A DNA stretch of 64,000 nucleotides from Anaerovibrio lipolyticus LB2005 (lineage in GTDB: Bacteria; Bacillota; Negativicutes; Selenomonadales; Selenomonadaceae): NCBI RefSeq assembly GCF_000621545.1, contig NZ_JHYA01000001.1:62001-126000 (forward strand), in the 5' to 3' direction. Positions within the stretch are counted from its first letter, which is position 1; the number at the start of each line of letters is the position of its first letter. A model generated the notes under the pieces. It had not been told where the DNA came from. It worked only from the letters and a program-made list of their open reading frames with translations, and ran no database searches. This document shows positions 44,412 to 51,833 of this stretch, in pieces. The position numbers and the translations under genes were made by a program.

Positions 44412-44981
44412 TCAATTCGTTGGCAAACCACCATAGTTAAACTTCTTGGCAGGCTCTTGTTCCTTCTCCTCACCGGTAATAATAATCCCAGGATCATCCA
44501 GATCCAAATTGGTATAAGTCCAGCTCAAAAGATAACGATCTTCAGGCTCCATCTCTATAAGCATTTTTTCATTTGGTACAGCAGGATTATAGTAAATATA
44601 ATAAATATTGCCGTCCAAATGCTTGTGCTCTGCTTTTCCAAAAGCCTTGGTAAGGCCAGCCCTGGTGGCACCGTAGGTTACCCCGTGAGGCCCCACATAA
44701 TGCTTGCTTTTGCAGAACATTTCCACCACGGTTTTATTCTTGGCATCCACATATATTTTCTGATCAGCAGAATAGGTATAGCGAATAACCTGAACACCAC
44801 GAATATACATATCAGTATCAAAATCAGGCTCCCCCAGCTTTTCCACCATGGTATCGTAGCTGTCTCCCAGTCTCAAGCCTTTAAAGGCAAAGTCGTCGGA
44901 CACAGCCGCAGAGACTACCGTAGAAACAAGCATTACCAGCAGAAACAGCACTGCACTTATTCTCAACTTAATATTATTCAT
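44412..44981 (-). CDS. Exported protein with two BamE-like repeats
   Basis: A 189-aa exported protein with a signal peptide (ISAVLFLLVMLVSTVVSAA). The mature part shows two similar blocks: FKGLRLGDSYDTMVEKLGEP and PHGVTYGATRAGLTKAFGKA. That G-x-S-x-x-x-V-x-x-x-L-G-E-P pattern is seen in BamE/SmpA-like domains of envelope proteins; the match is by eye and tentative. AAGGTGA lies before the ATG at 44981. It precedes the carboxypeptidase gene on the same strand, supporting an envelope role. Confidence 0.65.
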   Translation of the reverse strand: MNNIKLRISAVLFLLVMLVSTVVSAAVSDDFAFKGLRLGDSYDTMVEKLGEPDFDTDMYIRGVQVIRYTYSADQKIYVDAKNKTVVEMFCKSKHYVGPHGVTYGATRAGLTKAFGKAEHKHLDGNIYYIYYNPAVPNEKMLIEMEPEDRYLLSWTYTNLDLDDPGIIITGEEKEQEPAKKFNYGGLPTN

Positions 44982-44991
44982 GAAAATCACC

Positions 44992-45909
44992 TTACTTAGT
45001 CAAGGAAGTACCCTTTTCCACCACCATATCAATCCATTCCTCATGGAACCCTGCATCCATCAGCACTTCCTCAAGGGAGGTAAGACGATGCTGGGTAAGG
45101 AACATGGATACGCGCTCCTTTTCAATGGACTTCTCCATATAAAAATCCTGTCCCTCAGAAGACTCATCCGGGAAGGCTACAGTATATTCGTGATATTCCT
45201 CATCAGACATGGAATCCGGTAGGCTGCAGGAATGGGCCACATTTGCCTTCCAGGCAGGGGTCTGCTTTTCCAAAAGCTGCTTTGCTTCATATATAATAGG
45301 CTGAATGGTATCCCTATACTCCTGCAAAGCGTCCTCCACTGCCTTGGTATCCTGCATAATCACTGCGCAAATAAGATCACGAAGGCTTTCTCTGGTAGAG
45401 AGATCAAACTGCACCAAATAGGATGACTCTGTAATACCGTCCAACCATTTTTGTAAGCTGTTGGTCATATACTTCTTCGCCTTGGCGGCCATAAGCTCAT
45501 CCTGCATGTGAAGCTCGTGGCACAAATTATAGATATGCTGGCCATCCTCCTGGGATTCCATAATATCCTTCTTGGCACATTCACTGCAGACACCTATTAT
45601 ATGATAGGTAAAGGGCTGCTCCATCAGCTCCCAATTAGCGGGAAAATCCAGGCCCAAATCCTCATAAACCTTTTTCTGGGCAGCAATACGGCTCTTGGAA
45701 AAATAAGTGATGCCATCATTGTCATTACGATATTTAACGGTGAATTCGCCCTTGCATTTTGGGCAGTGGTACATCTTGTCCACCAGCTTTACCCCAACAT
45801 ACATGGCGTCATTTGGCTTATAAAATCCATAAGGCATTGCATCTATAAATGCGTAATTATATACGCTCATGAGATTGTCGGTAATTCTTGTCATGTCGAT
45901 TTCTGGCAT
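44992..45909 (-). CDS. Cytoplasmic zinc-binding protein of unknown function
   Basis: A 305-aa protein. The N-terminal third has two CxxC pairs (YHCPKCKGEF at about 50 and GVCSECAKK at about 108) that probably bind zinc. The rest is helical and acidic, with no signal peptide. The layout is reminiscent of DUF2225-type proteins, but I would not insist on it. It is the first gene of the leftward group with the BamE-like, carboxypeptidase and cyclophilin genes. AGGTG precedes the ATG. Confidence 0.6.
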   Translation of the reverse strand: MPEIDMTRITDNLMSVYNYAFIDAMPYGFYKPNDAMYVGVKLVDKMYHCPKCKGEFTVKYRNDNDGITYFSKSRIAAQKKVYEDLGLDFPANWELMEQPFTYHIIGVCSECAKKDIMESQEDGQHIYNLCHELHMQDELMAAKAKKYMTNSLQKWLDGITESSYLVQFDLSTRESLRDLICAVIMQDTKAVEDALQEYRDTIQPIIYEAKQLLEKQTPAWKANVAHSCSLPDSMSDEEYHEYTVAFPDESSEGQDFYMEKSIEKERVSMFLTQHRLTSLEEVLMDAGFHEEWIDMVVEKGTSLTK

Positions 45910-46044
45910 TGTCTTTCTTACACCTCGTTTAAAAATTCACTTGAATATTATACCCCAACTTATGATTTTTTACCATAAGCAATATTTGATGACTATTTCT
46001 AATTTCCTATTTTTCTGCCTCTAAGGATATTTTAATGCGGACTA

Positions 46045-46053
46045 TGATATAAT
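46045..46053 (+). promoter_or_regulatory. Extended -10 promoter of the M48 gene
   Basis: TGATATAAT, 40 bases before the ATG, in the divergent gap 45910-46092. Confidence 0.6.
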
Positions 46054-46092
46054 AAACAAGGTAAATAAATTAAATTATAAGGGGCGATTGTA

Positions 46093-47178
46093 ATGTTTAA
46101 TTTTAAAAAGAAACTTTCCAAAATCATTGCCAGCGCTATGCTGGTGTCTATGCCTATCTTTGCCGGTGCTCCTTCCCAGGCTGACGCAAACTGGATAGAC
46201 ACGATCATCAATGTAGGCGTTGCAGGCTACCAGATGTCTGAGTATAACAAGGAGATTGACAAGATCAACAAGACCGAGGAAGGTCGTCAGCAGCTGTATG
46301 CCCAGATGAAGGAAAAACAGGGTGTAGATAATGATCCTGCACTGAACCAGCGTTTGGACGGGATTATGTCCAACCTTTCCACTGCTGTTGCCGTAACAGA
46401 GCCAGCTATTAATGAAAAGCCTTTCCTTTATTTTATTAACCCAAGCAAAGAATTTAATGCGGCCTGCTCCTTGGGCCATGTAATGACCGTAAATGCCGGT
46501 ATCTTTGATTTGTTGCGTACCGATGACGAGGTAGCTGTTGTATTGGGACATGAAATGTCCCATGGTATGCGTGATCATGTGGTTAAGGGCTTCAAGAATT
46601 CCGTTCCTGTAACCCTCATTGCCACTGCCATTGCTTCCAATACTAATGGTGTGGGCATAGCCGTAACCAATGTAGTTGCCAACTACGTGGATAAGGTTCA
46701 TATTACCAAGCCTATGGAGTGGGAAGCAGATAACATTGCCTTCCAGTACATGGCAAATTCCCACTACAATTTAGGTGCCTGTGCCGCTGTATGGCAGCGC
46801 GTAATTGAAAAATCCGGCAGTGATAAAATGACCGGTGACATCTTCTCCGTTTCCGACCATCCTTCCCATACTGAACGCCTTAACAACTATGTTAAGAAAA
46901 TGAAGGAATACAGCGGAAACAAGGTTGATGTTAAGGGTAACGCCGTTTATGTCAACGACAAGGAATTCATCGTTCCTGCTGCTACCGAGGAAATGTCTGA
47001 AAAGGTTCGTGCCTACTATGTAGCCGGCAATCTTGCCAGAGCCTTCCACGATAACGGCGGTGTTGATGCTACTGCATACGATGGTACTGTTTACATGGGC
47101 AACCAGGGTATAATCACCTCCCTGAACACCGATGCCTCTGCCGAGGAAATTGCAAATAAGCTTAACAGTATCAAATAA
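46093..47178 (+). CDS. M48 family metalloprotease, exported
   Basis: A 361-aa exported zinc protease. A signal peptide (residues 8-31, cleavage after QADA) precedes a coiled segment, then the active site VVLGHEMSHGMRDH (HExxH at 153-157) and the third ligand region PMEWEADNIAFQYM. The catalytic domain ends near residue 255 at SDHPSHTERLNNY; residues 265-361 form an extra C-terminal domain. Such M48/BepA-like enzymes act in envelope protein quality control. GGGGCG precedes the ATG. It is divergent from the zinc-protein gene and followed by a terminator and tRNA genes. Confidence 0.92.
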   Translation: MFNFKKKLSKIIASAMLVSMPIFAGAPSQADANWIDTIINVGVAGYQMSEYNKEIDKINKTEEGRQQLYAQMKEKQGVDNDPALNQRLDGIMSNLSTAVAVTEPAINEKPFLYFINPSKEFNAACSLGHVMTVNAGIFDLLRTDDEVAVVLGHEMSHGMRDHVVKGFKNSVPVTLIATAIASNTNGVGIAVTNVVANYVDKVHITKPMEWEADNIAFQYMANSHYNLGACAAVWQRVIEKSGSDKMTGDIFSVSDHPSHTERLNNYVKKMKEYSGNKVDVKGNAVYVNDKEFIVPAATEEMSEKVRAYYVAGNLARAFHDNGGVDATAYDGTVYMGNQGIITSLNTDASAEEIANKLNSIK

Positions 47179-47189
47179 TGAGCAACAAA

Positions 47190-47219
47190 AAAGGACTGTG
47201 TCAAACGATACAGTCCTTT
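47190..47219. terminator. Intrinsic terminator between the M48 gene and the tRNAs
   Basis: A 10-bp stem AAAGGACTGT / ACAGTCCTTT with A and T runs on both sides, usable from both directions. Confidence 0.9.
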
Positions 47220-47229
47220 TAATATGCTC

Positions 47230-47304
47230 TGGAGGTGACACCCAGATTCGAACTGGGGAATAAAGGTTTTGCAGACCTTGGCCTTACCACTTGGCGATGT
47301 CACC
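47230..47304 (-). tRNA. tRNA-Cys (GCA)
   Basis: On the minus strand it reads GGTGACATCGCCAAGTGG at the 5' end, has the anticodon loop CTGCAAA (anticodon GCA), the T-arm GTTCGAATC, acceptor end TGTCACC, discriminator T and an encoded CCA. Seven acceptor pairs are intact. Confidence 0.95.
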
Positions 47305-47313
47305 ATAAAAAAA

Positions 47314-47389
47314 TGGAGCGGAAAACGAGACTCGAACTCGCGACCCCCACCTTGGCAAGGTGATGCTCTACCAACTGAGCTATTTCCGC
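47314..47389 (-). tRNA. tRNA-Gly (GCC)
   Basis: The 5' acceptor strand GCGGAAA pairs with TTTCCGC. The anticodon stem-loop CACCTTGCCAAGGTG gives anticodon GCC. The T-loop GTTCGAGTC and an encoded CCA are present. It lies nine bases upstream of tRNA-Cys. Confidence 0.95.
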
Positions 47390-47421
47390 ATATTGTTATC
47401 AATATTAAGCTAAAAGAAAAA

Positions 47422-47469
47422 TGGAGGTGCCACCCAGATTCGAACTGGGGAATAAAGGTTTTGCAGACC
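47422..47469 (-). pseudogene. Truncated tRNA-Cys copy (3' part), probable attachment site
   Basis: These 48 bases repeat the 3' two-thirds of the intact tRNA-Cys (47230-47277) with one change, from the CCA end to the GGTCTGCAAAACC anticodon region. The 5' acceptor strand and D-arm are missing and replaced by unrelated sequence. The acceptor base differs, so a partner 5' half GGTGCCA would be needed. A displaced 3' tRNA end of this kind marks the end of an integrated element. Confidence 0.8.
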
Positions 47470-47582
47470 AATAAAGGTCTTATAAGTCCTTCGCCCTCTA
47501 TTTCCTACAGTTAAGGATTATAGCATTTATGCGGGTTCCGTGTCAAATGCTATTTTTAAAAAAATACAACACGTTACAAAAA

Positions 47583-47741
47583 GTGCAACAAATCGTGCAA
47601 CCAAATGCTGCAATTTTAATCTAATTTTAATGTTTGTCAGCCCTGATAAAATATGCATTTACGACGCTTTTTACAATAAAAAACGTGCAACAACAGATGC
47701 AATATCCGATGCAAAATTTTGTTGCATTTATTGTTGCACGT
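47583..47741. repeat. Repeated GTGCAAC motifs and a terminator hairpin
   Basis: GTGCAAC occurs directly at 47583, 47595 and 47685 and inverted at 47733, with related GATGCAA words between. The last two copies form a long hairpin ACGTGCAACAA ... TTGTTGCACGT, followed by TTTTTT on the minus strand, which can end the 47.7-kb gene. The spacing resembles arm-type integrase sites next to an att core. The 47391-47751 gap has no gene. Confidence 0.55.
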
Positions 47742-47751
47742 TGGGTATTTT

Positions 47752-48177
47752 TTATGCCTCTTTTACCTGTAAATCAAATAACGATGAATTACGTTTGTAT
47801 CTTGCGTACATAGTTTTGTAATTGAGGTCATGTTGGGTACAATACCCTTTCAAAGATATAAACGGCTCTGTTTCTGTTCCTCGTACCCATATGGTACTTT
47901 GTTTATTGCCTGCCTGTTCCTCTTTTGTCACCCACGTACAGTTACTAGGGTCGTATGGTTCATTTACGTTGATTCGCTCAATAGTCGTGTTACCGCCATT
48001 AGCATTATAATGTTCTAAATATGAGGTATACATATCGTCATAAAAGTTATGGTATTTCTGCCACCGGTCGCAGACGGTTATCCCCCTTGCTCCATACTGA
48101 TAATAATGAATGTCCTTACTGCTATAGCAACGACGGTTCATATCTTCCCAAATCTGCCAAAATCTGCGGTCAAACAT
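47752..48177 (-). CDS. Phage HNH/AP2-like homing-type protein
   Basis: A 141-aa protein of the phage type with WEDMNRRCYSSKDIHYYQYG, ARGITVCDRWQKYHNFYDDM, TTIERINVNEPYDPSNCTWV and TKEEQAGNKQST. This order occurs in AP2/HNH-like endonuclease proteins of Firmicutes phages; the true HNH histidines are not evident, so nuclease activity is uncertain. It is the first gene inside the right accessory block. GGGG lies twelve bases before the ATG. Confidence 0.75.
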   Translation of the reverse strand: MFDRRFWQIWEDMNRRCYSSKDIHYYQYGARGITVCDRWQKYHNFYDDMYTSYLEHYNANGGNTTIERINVNEPYDPSNCTWVTKEEQAGNKQSTIWVRGTETEPFISLKGYCTQHDLNYKTMYARYKRNSSLFDLQVKEA

Positions 48178-48281
48178 ATAGATGTGTCCCCTTTGTTTGT
48201 GTTGTATTTAGAACGCTTTGAAGTGGTTCGCTCTATATAATCTTTATTACCGTAATTTTCAGCTTTTACAGATCGTAAAAT

Positions 48282-48313
48282 AAAAAAAGCATGTACTACA
48301 TAAAAGTACATAC
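48282..48313 (-). terminator. Intrinsic terminator
   Basis: GTATGTACT / AGTACATGC stem with a seven-T run on the minus strand. It closes a minus-strand transcript that could carry the 31-codon frame just upstream. The surrounding gap 48178-48585 has no larger gene. Confidence 0.75.
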
Positions 48314-48316
48314 TTT

Positions 48317-48412
48317 TTATAATTCATCTACAAATATGCGATTGGTTCTACTGGCATATAAATAATATTCTTCCCATCTATCTATTCCCCACCGAGGCCA
48401 ACTTCCGCTCAT
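48317..48412 (-). CDS. Possible 31-aa peptide
   Basis: A short minus-strand frame (MSGSWPRWGIDRWEEYYLYA and ten more residues) ending at the terminator above. AGGAG is present but only two bases before the ATG, so a GTG or another arrangement may be used. The aromatic-rich sequence is protein-like; no family is known. Confidence 0.3.
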   Translation of the reverse strand: MSGSWPRWGIDRWEEYYLYASRTNRIFVDEL

Positions 48413-48585
48413 CACTCCTGATAATGATGCCGATTAAGCAGAGAGGTAGTTCCCAGACGCCAAGACTACTTAATAGCCTGTTCCGGTACAGGTGATATGC
48501 TTATCGTAACAGAAATTGGAGTTGAAGGAAAATTGGCGTGGCTAAAAAAATATGGATACCGAATGGTTGACGCGCCCCGCCCAAT

Positions 48586-48755
48586 AAAAAAAGAGTCCTA
48601 CAGTACAGAAGTTGTCGGTCGTCCTGTACCTACTGCCACCAGACCATCTTCTGGTGGAGTGGACTCTTAAAGAAAAAAGCTCCCCGGATGCACGATGCTA
48701 ACAGCCCCGAACACAACGCCCAAAACGACTCCGGTCATCCGCTTTCTTCTCTTTG
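48586..48755 (-). ncRNA. Structured ~165-nt RNA with own promoter and terminator
   Basis: A promoter GTGACA (48783-48788), 17-base spacer, TATATT (48760-48765) drives the minus strand. The RNA folds into CGGATG/CATCCG at its 5' end and a multibranch 3' domain: AAGAGTCC/GGACTCTT outer stem (48661-48668 with 48591-48598), CCACCAGA/TCTGGTGG and GTACAGG/CTGTAC inner stems, then a seven-T run. This is a complete small transcript unit. It embeds a 23-codon frame. Confidence 0.6.
48667..48738 (-). CDS. Possible 23-aa hydrophobic peptide (type I toxin-like)
   Basis: A frame inside the structured RNA encodes MTGVVLGVVFGAVSIV followed by HPGSFFL. It is uncharged and mostly hydrophobic, with purine-rich AGAGAAGAAAG upstream and its ATG inside the CGGATG/CATCCG stem. 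A short membrane peptide with a sequestered start in a short stable RNA is the pattern of type I toxins. There is no homology evidence and it lacks the usual charged tail, so this is a suggestion. Confidence 0.35.
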   Translation of the reverse strand: MTGVVLGVVFGAVSIVHPGSFFL

Positions 48756-48824
48756 CCTAAATATATCACAGAAGCAGAATCATGTCACTAAAAATTGCAC
48801 ATAACCAGTTATTAAAGTAAATGT

Positions 48825-48989
48825 TCAATCTTCGGACCTATAATTCTTATCCTTAAGCACAATCTCCTTCTCCTCTGGCAGCATTTCTATCCCATAATGC
48901 TCATAAAGCTCAGTAAAAGCTGCCAATCTTTCCTCTGGTGTATCTGCTTCATAGGCTTTTAATGATAGTTTCCAAGGATCGAGTTTCAT
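48825..48989 (-). CDS. 54-aa acidic protein, member of a local small family
   Basis: A short gene with GGAGGGG eight bases before its ATG. The product (MKLDPWKLSLKAYEADTPEE..., then YEHYGIEMLPEEKEIVLKD) shares a T-x-EER-x-A ... GIExLPEExE pattern with the 54-aa protein at 49588-49752, so the two are paralogues. It is the last gene of the unknown cluster. Function unknown; perhaps a small antitoxin-like or immunity-like partner. Confidence 0.7.
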   Translation of the reverse strand: MKLDPWKLSLKAYEADTPEERLAAFTELYEHYGIEMLPEEKEIVLKDKNYRSED

Positions 48990-49010
48990 AACAGCCCCTC
49001 CTTTTTAAAG

Positions 49011-49550
49011 TCAAGCATTCGCCTTATTTTCCTGCTTTTCCCATTCTCCCAAAATCAGCTCATCCAGTCTTAGTGCAATATCCATAATCGTGTTTTCATC
49101 TTTGGAAAAATATTTTGATACTGGATGTTCTAATTCTACAGGTTCACATTCCCCATTTTCGTTATCTTTATATATAAAATCATTATCCCAACTTGCCCGC
49201 CAAATAATATTATAGGCGGAAGTTTGTAAAAAATTACTTGCATTGTAATGTGCTGCACACTCTACTTTAACATCAGATGCAAGCATAGGATCAACAATTT
49301 CATTTGTGAATGATAAACATAAAATCCAAGCTGCTTCTTCTGCTGTAAATTTGAGTTTCAAGTAATCATCTTCATTTTTACATTCTCTTAATTTCAAATT
49401 AATAGAGTGATCATCAGGCAAGGCATCTTCTTTTAATCTCTCATAAAGAAATACTAAATGTGCATATTTCTGTATGGTTTTCATAGAGCGTTCTTTCTTT
49501 TTCAATACCTCCGGCTGCCACAGTTTTTCATCGTATCTCTCATATTCCAT
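49011..49550 (-). CDS. Protein of unknown function, unknown cluster
   Basis: A 179-aa acidic, helical protein (LVFLYERLKEDALPDDHSI, FTAEEAAWILCLSFTNEIVD, NIIWRASWDNDF). No signal peptide or membrane segment. The start at 49550 has GGGGTGA upstream; the frame extends nine codons further but without a better start. No family recognised. It is 21 bases upstream of the 54-aa gene. Confidence 0.65.
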   Translation of the reverse strand: MEYERYDEKLWQPEVLKKKERSMKTIQKYAHLVFLYERLKEDALPDDHSINLKLRECKNEDDYLKLKFTAEEAAWILCLSFTNEIVDPMLASDVKVECAAHYNASNFLQTSAYNIIWRASWDNDFIYKDNENGECEPVELEHPVSKYFSKDENTIMDIALRLDELILGEWEKQENKANA

Positions 49551-49587
49551 ACATATCACCCCAATCGGCCGACACAATATTTACAGA

Positions 49588-49752
49588 TTATTTATCAATA
49601 TCATCTGGTTCCCAGTTTTCTATAACTTCCAATTCCTCTGGGAGAAGTTCAATTCCAAAACTCTTACAAAGGTCTTTAGCAGCTTGCGTTCTTTCCTCTT
49701 TAGTCTTTGTCTTTAAGAGAACTGAATACATCTTCTTTTGTTCTTCTGTCAT
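49588..49752 (-). CDS. 54-aa acidic protein, paralogue of 48825-48989
   Basis: MTEEQKKMYSVLLKTKTKEE..., then KDLCKSFGIELLPEELEVIE. The GIExLPEE core and the upstream K-EER segment match the other 54-aa protein. AAGGAGG is ten bases before the ATG, which lies inside the end of the 49700-50071 gene in another frame. Confidence 0.65.
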   Translation of the reverse strand: MTEEQKKMYSVLLKTKTKEERTQAAKDLCKSFGIELLPEELEVIENWEPDDIDK

Positions 49753-50071
49753 CAGCGGACGCCTCCTTTGGCAAGCTATTGCGTTCGTTAAGATTAGGCA
49801 GTGCATCAATAAATAAATCTACTGCATATTCCATTATGTCACGGTCGGTTATAGTAGATTTATTCACATTTTCTGTAGAGGACTTATTGATGTTTCTTTC
49901 TTCTTCCAACCTTTTCATTTCACGCTCACATACTAAATCAGATATTTTTTTCCTTTCTTTTGGGTCGTCAGACAACGCCAAAATTAATAATTCCTCTGTA
50001 GACATAAGCCCCTTCGCGTGAGTTGTACTTTTGTTTGACTGCTCTAAATCCTTTTTATCTTTCTCTGCCAT
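49700..50071 (-). CDS. Charged protein of unknown function
   Basis: A 123-aa, highly charged and probably partly disordered protein (MAEKDKKDLEQSNKSTTHAK, then LLILALSDDPKERKKISDLV and EREMKRLEEERNINKSS). The start ATG at 50071 is preceded by the shared 'ATTGAGGTG' junction sequence also found before two other cluster genes; longer frames simply translate that leader. The 79-aa segment has weak similarity in layout to 52594-52857. Confidence 0.6.
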   Translation of the reverse strand: MAEKDKKDLEQSNKSTTHAKGLMSTEELLILALSDDPKERKKISDLVCEREMKRLEEERNINKSSTENVNKSTITDRDIMEYAVDLFIDALPNLNERNSLPKEASADDRRTKEDVFSSLKDKD

Positions 50072-50113
50072 AGTGCTCACCTCAATTCTCTTGGGGGTCA
50101 TCCAACGCCGCTG
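50069..50113 (-). repeat. Gene-junction repeat, copy A
   Basis: On the minus strand: GCGTTGGATGACCCCCAAGA, then GAATTGAGGTGAGCACTATG. It matches copies at 54957-55002 and 55563-55608 and contains the ribosome site and start codon of the following gene. Confidence 0.7.
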
Positions 50114-50142
50114 TTCTCTTGTTTTCTTGCTAATTCTTCCAT
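50098..50142 (-). pseudogene. 14-codon gene-end remnant
   Basis: A frame with GAGGTG before its ATG encodes MEELARKQENSGVG and stops. Its last 35 bases resemble the final codons of the 851-aa protein gene (…NRKIVALDEPK) in another frame, so it looks like a scar from duplication of that gene's 3' end. Confidence 0.45.
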
Positions 50143-50206
50143 GGCAATCACCTCACCCTCATCAAGTTAAATAATTGTCTACTATTGGCCGTACGCATAC
50201 TGTCAC

Positions 50207-51808
50207 CTACTCATCATTATTTTCCGCTTCAGCAGCATTCCACAACGCTTGCATTATTTCTTGGAAAATATCATTTTTAAAATCTGCATCTCGAGGATCA
50301 TTAATTCGTATAAGAACATCTTTTAATGAATCTTCCACTGGAGAGTGGGGATCTTCGCACAAATATACCCATAGAAGATATAATTCATGTTCCATCAGTC
50401 CATCTAAATGTTCATAACAGGCATTTTCCAGTTCTTCTTCATTCATTGCAGGATCGCCATGACGTTCATCCGCTTTTAACTGTTCCCAAATAGTCGGATA
50501 GTCACCATAAAATGAACTTTCAGTGTCATGTGCATATTCTAATAAATCTTCATATACTTCTTCATATAACTCATTCGCCAATTTTCTTGCCAGCCCAGAG
50601 TACATTTCATTTATATCTTTGCTGTCAAAACTACTATACCTATAATCATATTTTTCAAAATTATAAAACCAATCGTATTGTTGAAGATCATGACAGGCAT
50701 CTTCTTTTTCACATTCCAACTGATAGCGTGCCAGACTTTTTGATTCATTCCACCGTTTCAAACGGCTATCATCAAAATCCATGTATTCAAGTGCCTTAAT
50801 TGTATCTTTATCTAATTCAGATAATATTTTGGCTCTTTCAATAACAGCTTCTTCAAAAATCCCCTCATACTCTTTTATTTCAAACCAAGAGTCTTTCCAA
50901 AATGAATCCAACACATCCCGAGGATTTGTTTCATCCTCGTCCTTATATGCGTAATCAGGTTCATGTTCATCCCAATAATTCGGATCAAATCCTTCATCTT
51001 TTAATTCGGCAAAAGCCCATTTTAATACTTGCAAAAAGTTTTTCCTCAACACATTGCAATGATGATGATTATTTATCGTATCATCCGCATTTCCTTGTAT
51101 AACTGTTATATTCAGCATATCAGCTGATTTTCCCTCACAAATATTTATAACTGTATAAAAACCTTCTTCATTTATTGTTACTTTTTCTGAGGAACTGCCT
51201 TTTTCCACATTTTTTAGCATATTCAATAAATCACCAAAAGGAGAGAATAAATAGGATAAACGGGTTTTACATCTGTTTCCTTCAAGGTACATATACATAT
51301 TTGCCCAACCATATTTTTCAGGCTTAAAAGAAACCTGGAATTTTTCAATTATCTCCCTGCCTTGTTTTTTTATATCCAACAGCCTATCTACTTCCTTGAA
51401 ATATTGCTTTTTATCAAAAACAAAACTTCCCAGTTTACTGTAATCCCAATTATCCCGGTGGTACATATTGAATCCATACCATGTAACAACCTTTTCGCCA
51501 ACATCTATAGCTACTTCAAGTGGCCAACATTCAACAATTCCACAGCCACAGCCAAATATTGGAACACAGTCATATTCCAAATAATCATCGTGCAAAGAAC
51601 TGTATAATTCAGAAGGTGTAATTGTTGCATGACCAGCAATACCAGGTTCTCCTTCAGCCTCAGCAAAAGGAAGTTCTACGGCACGAACTTTATGACGAAA
51701 TATCTCATTGTTTATGTATATTTCCACAGTTGGTGTAGGAAATGTATCAGGGCCGTAACGCTCACATGTAAGTCTAAATTCAATGATATCCACAGTATTT
51801 GTGTCCAT
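50207..51808 (-). CDS. Large acidic protein of unknown function
   Basis: A 533-aa acidic protein. The N-terminal 130 residues are beta-rich (FRLTCERYGPDTFPTPTVEI, then VPIFGCGCGIVECWPLEVAI with three closely spaced cysteines). The C-terminal half is helical, with a long acidic stretch (NYWDEHEPDYAYKDEDETNP). No signal peptide, membrane segment or known catalytic motif. GGAGG lies nine bases before the ATG. Codon use and AT content match the rest of the cluster, not the core chromosome. Function unknown. Confidence 0.7.
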   Translation of the reverse strand: MDTNTVDIIEFRLTCERYGPDTFPTPTVEIYINNEIFRHKVRAVELPFAEAEGEPGIAGHATITPSELYSSLHDDYLEYDCVPIFGCGCGIVECWPLEVAIDVGEKVVTWYGFNMYHRDNWDYSKLGSFVFDKKQYFKEVDRLLDIKKQGREIIEKFQVSFKPEKYGWANMYMYLEGNRCKTRLSYLFSPFGDLLNMLKNVEKGSSSEKVTINEEGFYTVINICEGKSADMLNITVIQGNADDTINNHHHCNVLRKNFLQVLKWAFAELKDEGFDPNYWDEHEPDYAYKDEDETNPRDVLDSFWKDSWFEIKEYEGIFEEAVIERAKILSELDKDTIKALEYMDFDDSRLKRWNESKSLARYQLECEKEDACHDLQQYDWFYNFEKYDYRYSSFDSKDINEMYSGLARKLANELYEEVYEDLLEYAHDTESSFYGDYPTIWEQLKADERHGDPAMNEEELENACYEHLDGLMEHELYLLWVYLCEDPHSPVEDSLKDVLIRINDPRDADFKNDIFQEIMQALWNAAEAENNDE

Positions 51809-51833
51809 TTATAAGTCCTCCTTCCTTTTTACT

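Noticed and set aside
47314-47389. tRNA-Gly as the integration site
   Set aside because: It is intact, has no second copy of its 3' end in the window, and the duplicated end belongs to tRNA-Cys.
48497-48670. Plus-strand 57-codon frame starting MLIVTEIGVEGKLAW
   Set aside because: It lies antisense to the promoter-driven structured RNA and its terminator, has only a weak AGGTG site next to its ATG, and no family. It could be real but the minus-strand reading explains the sequence better.
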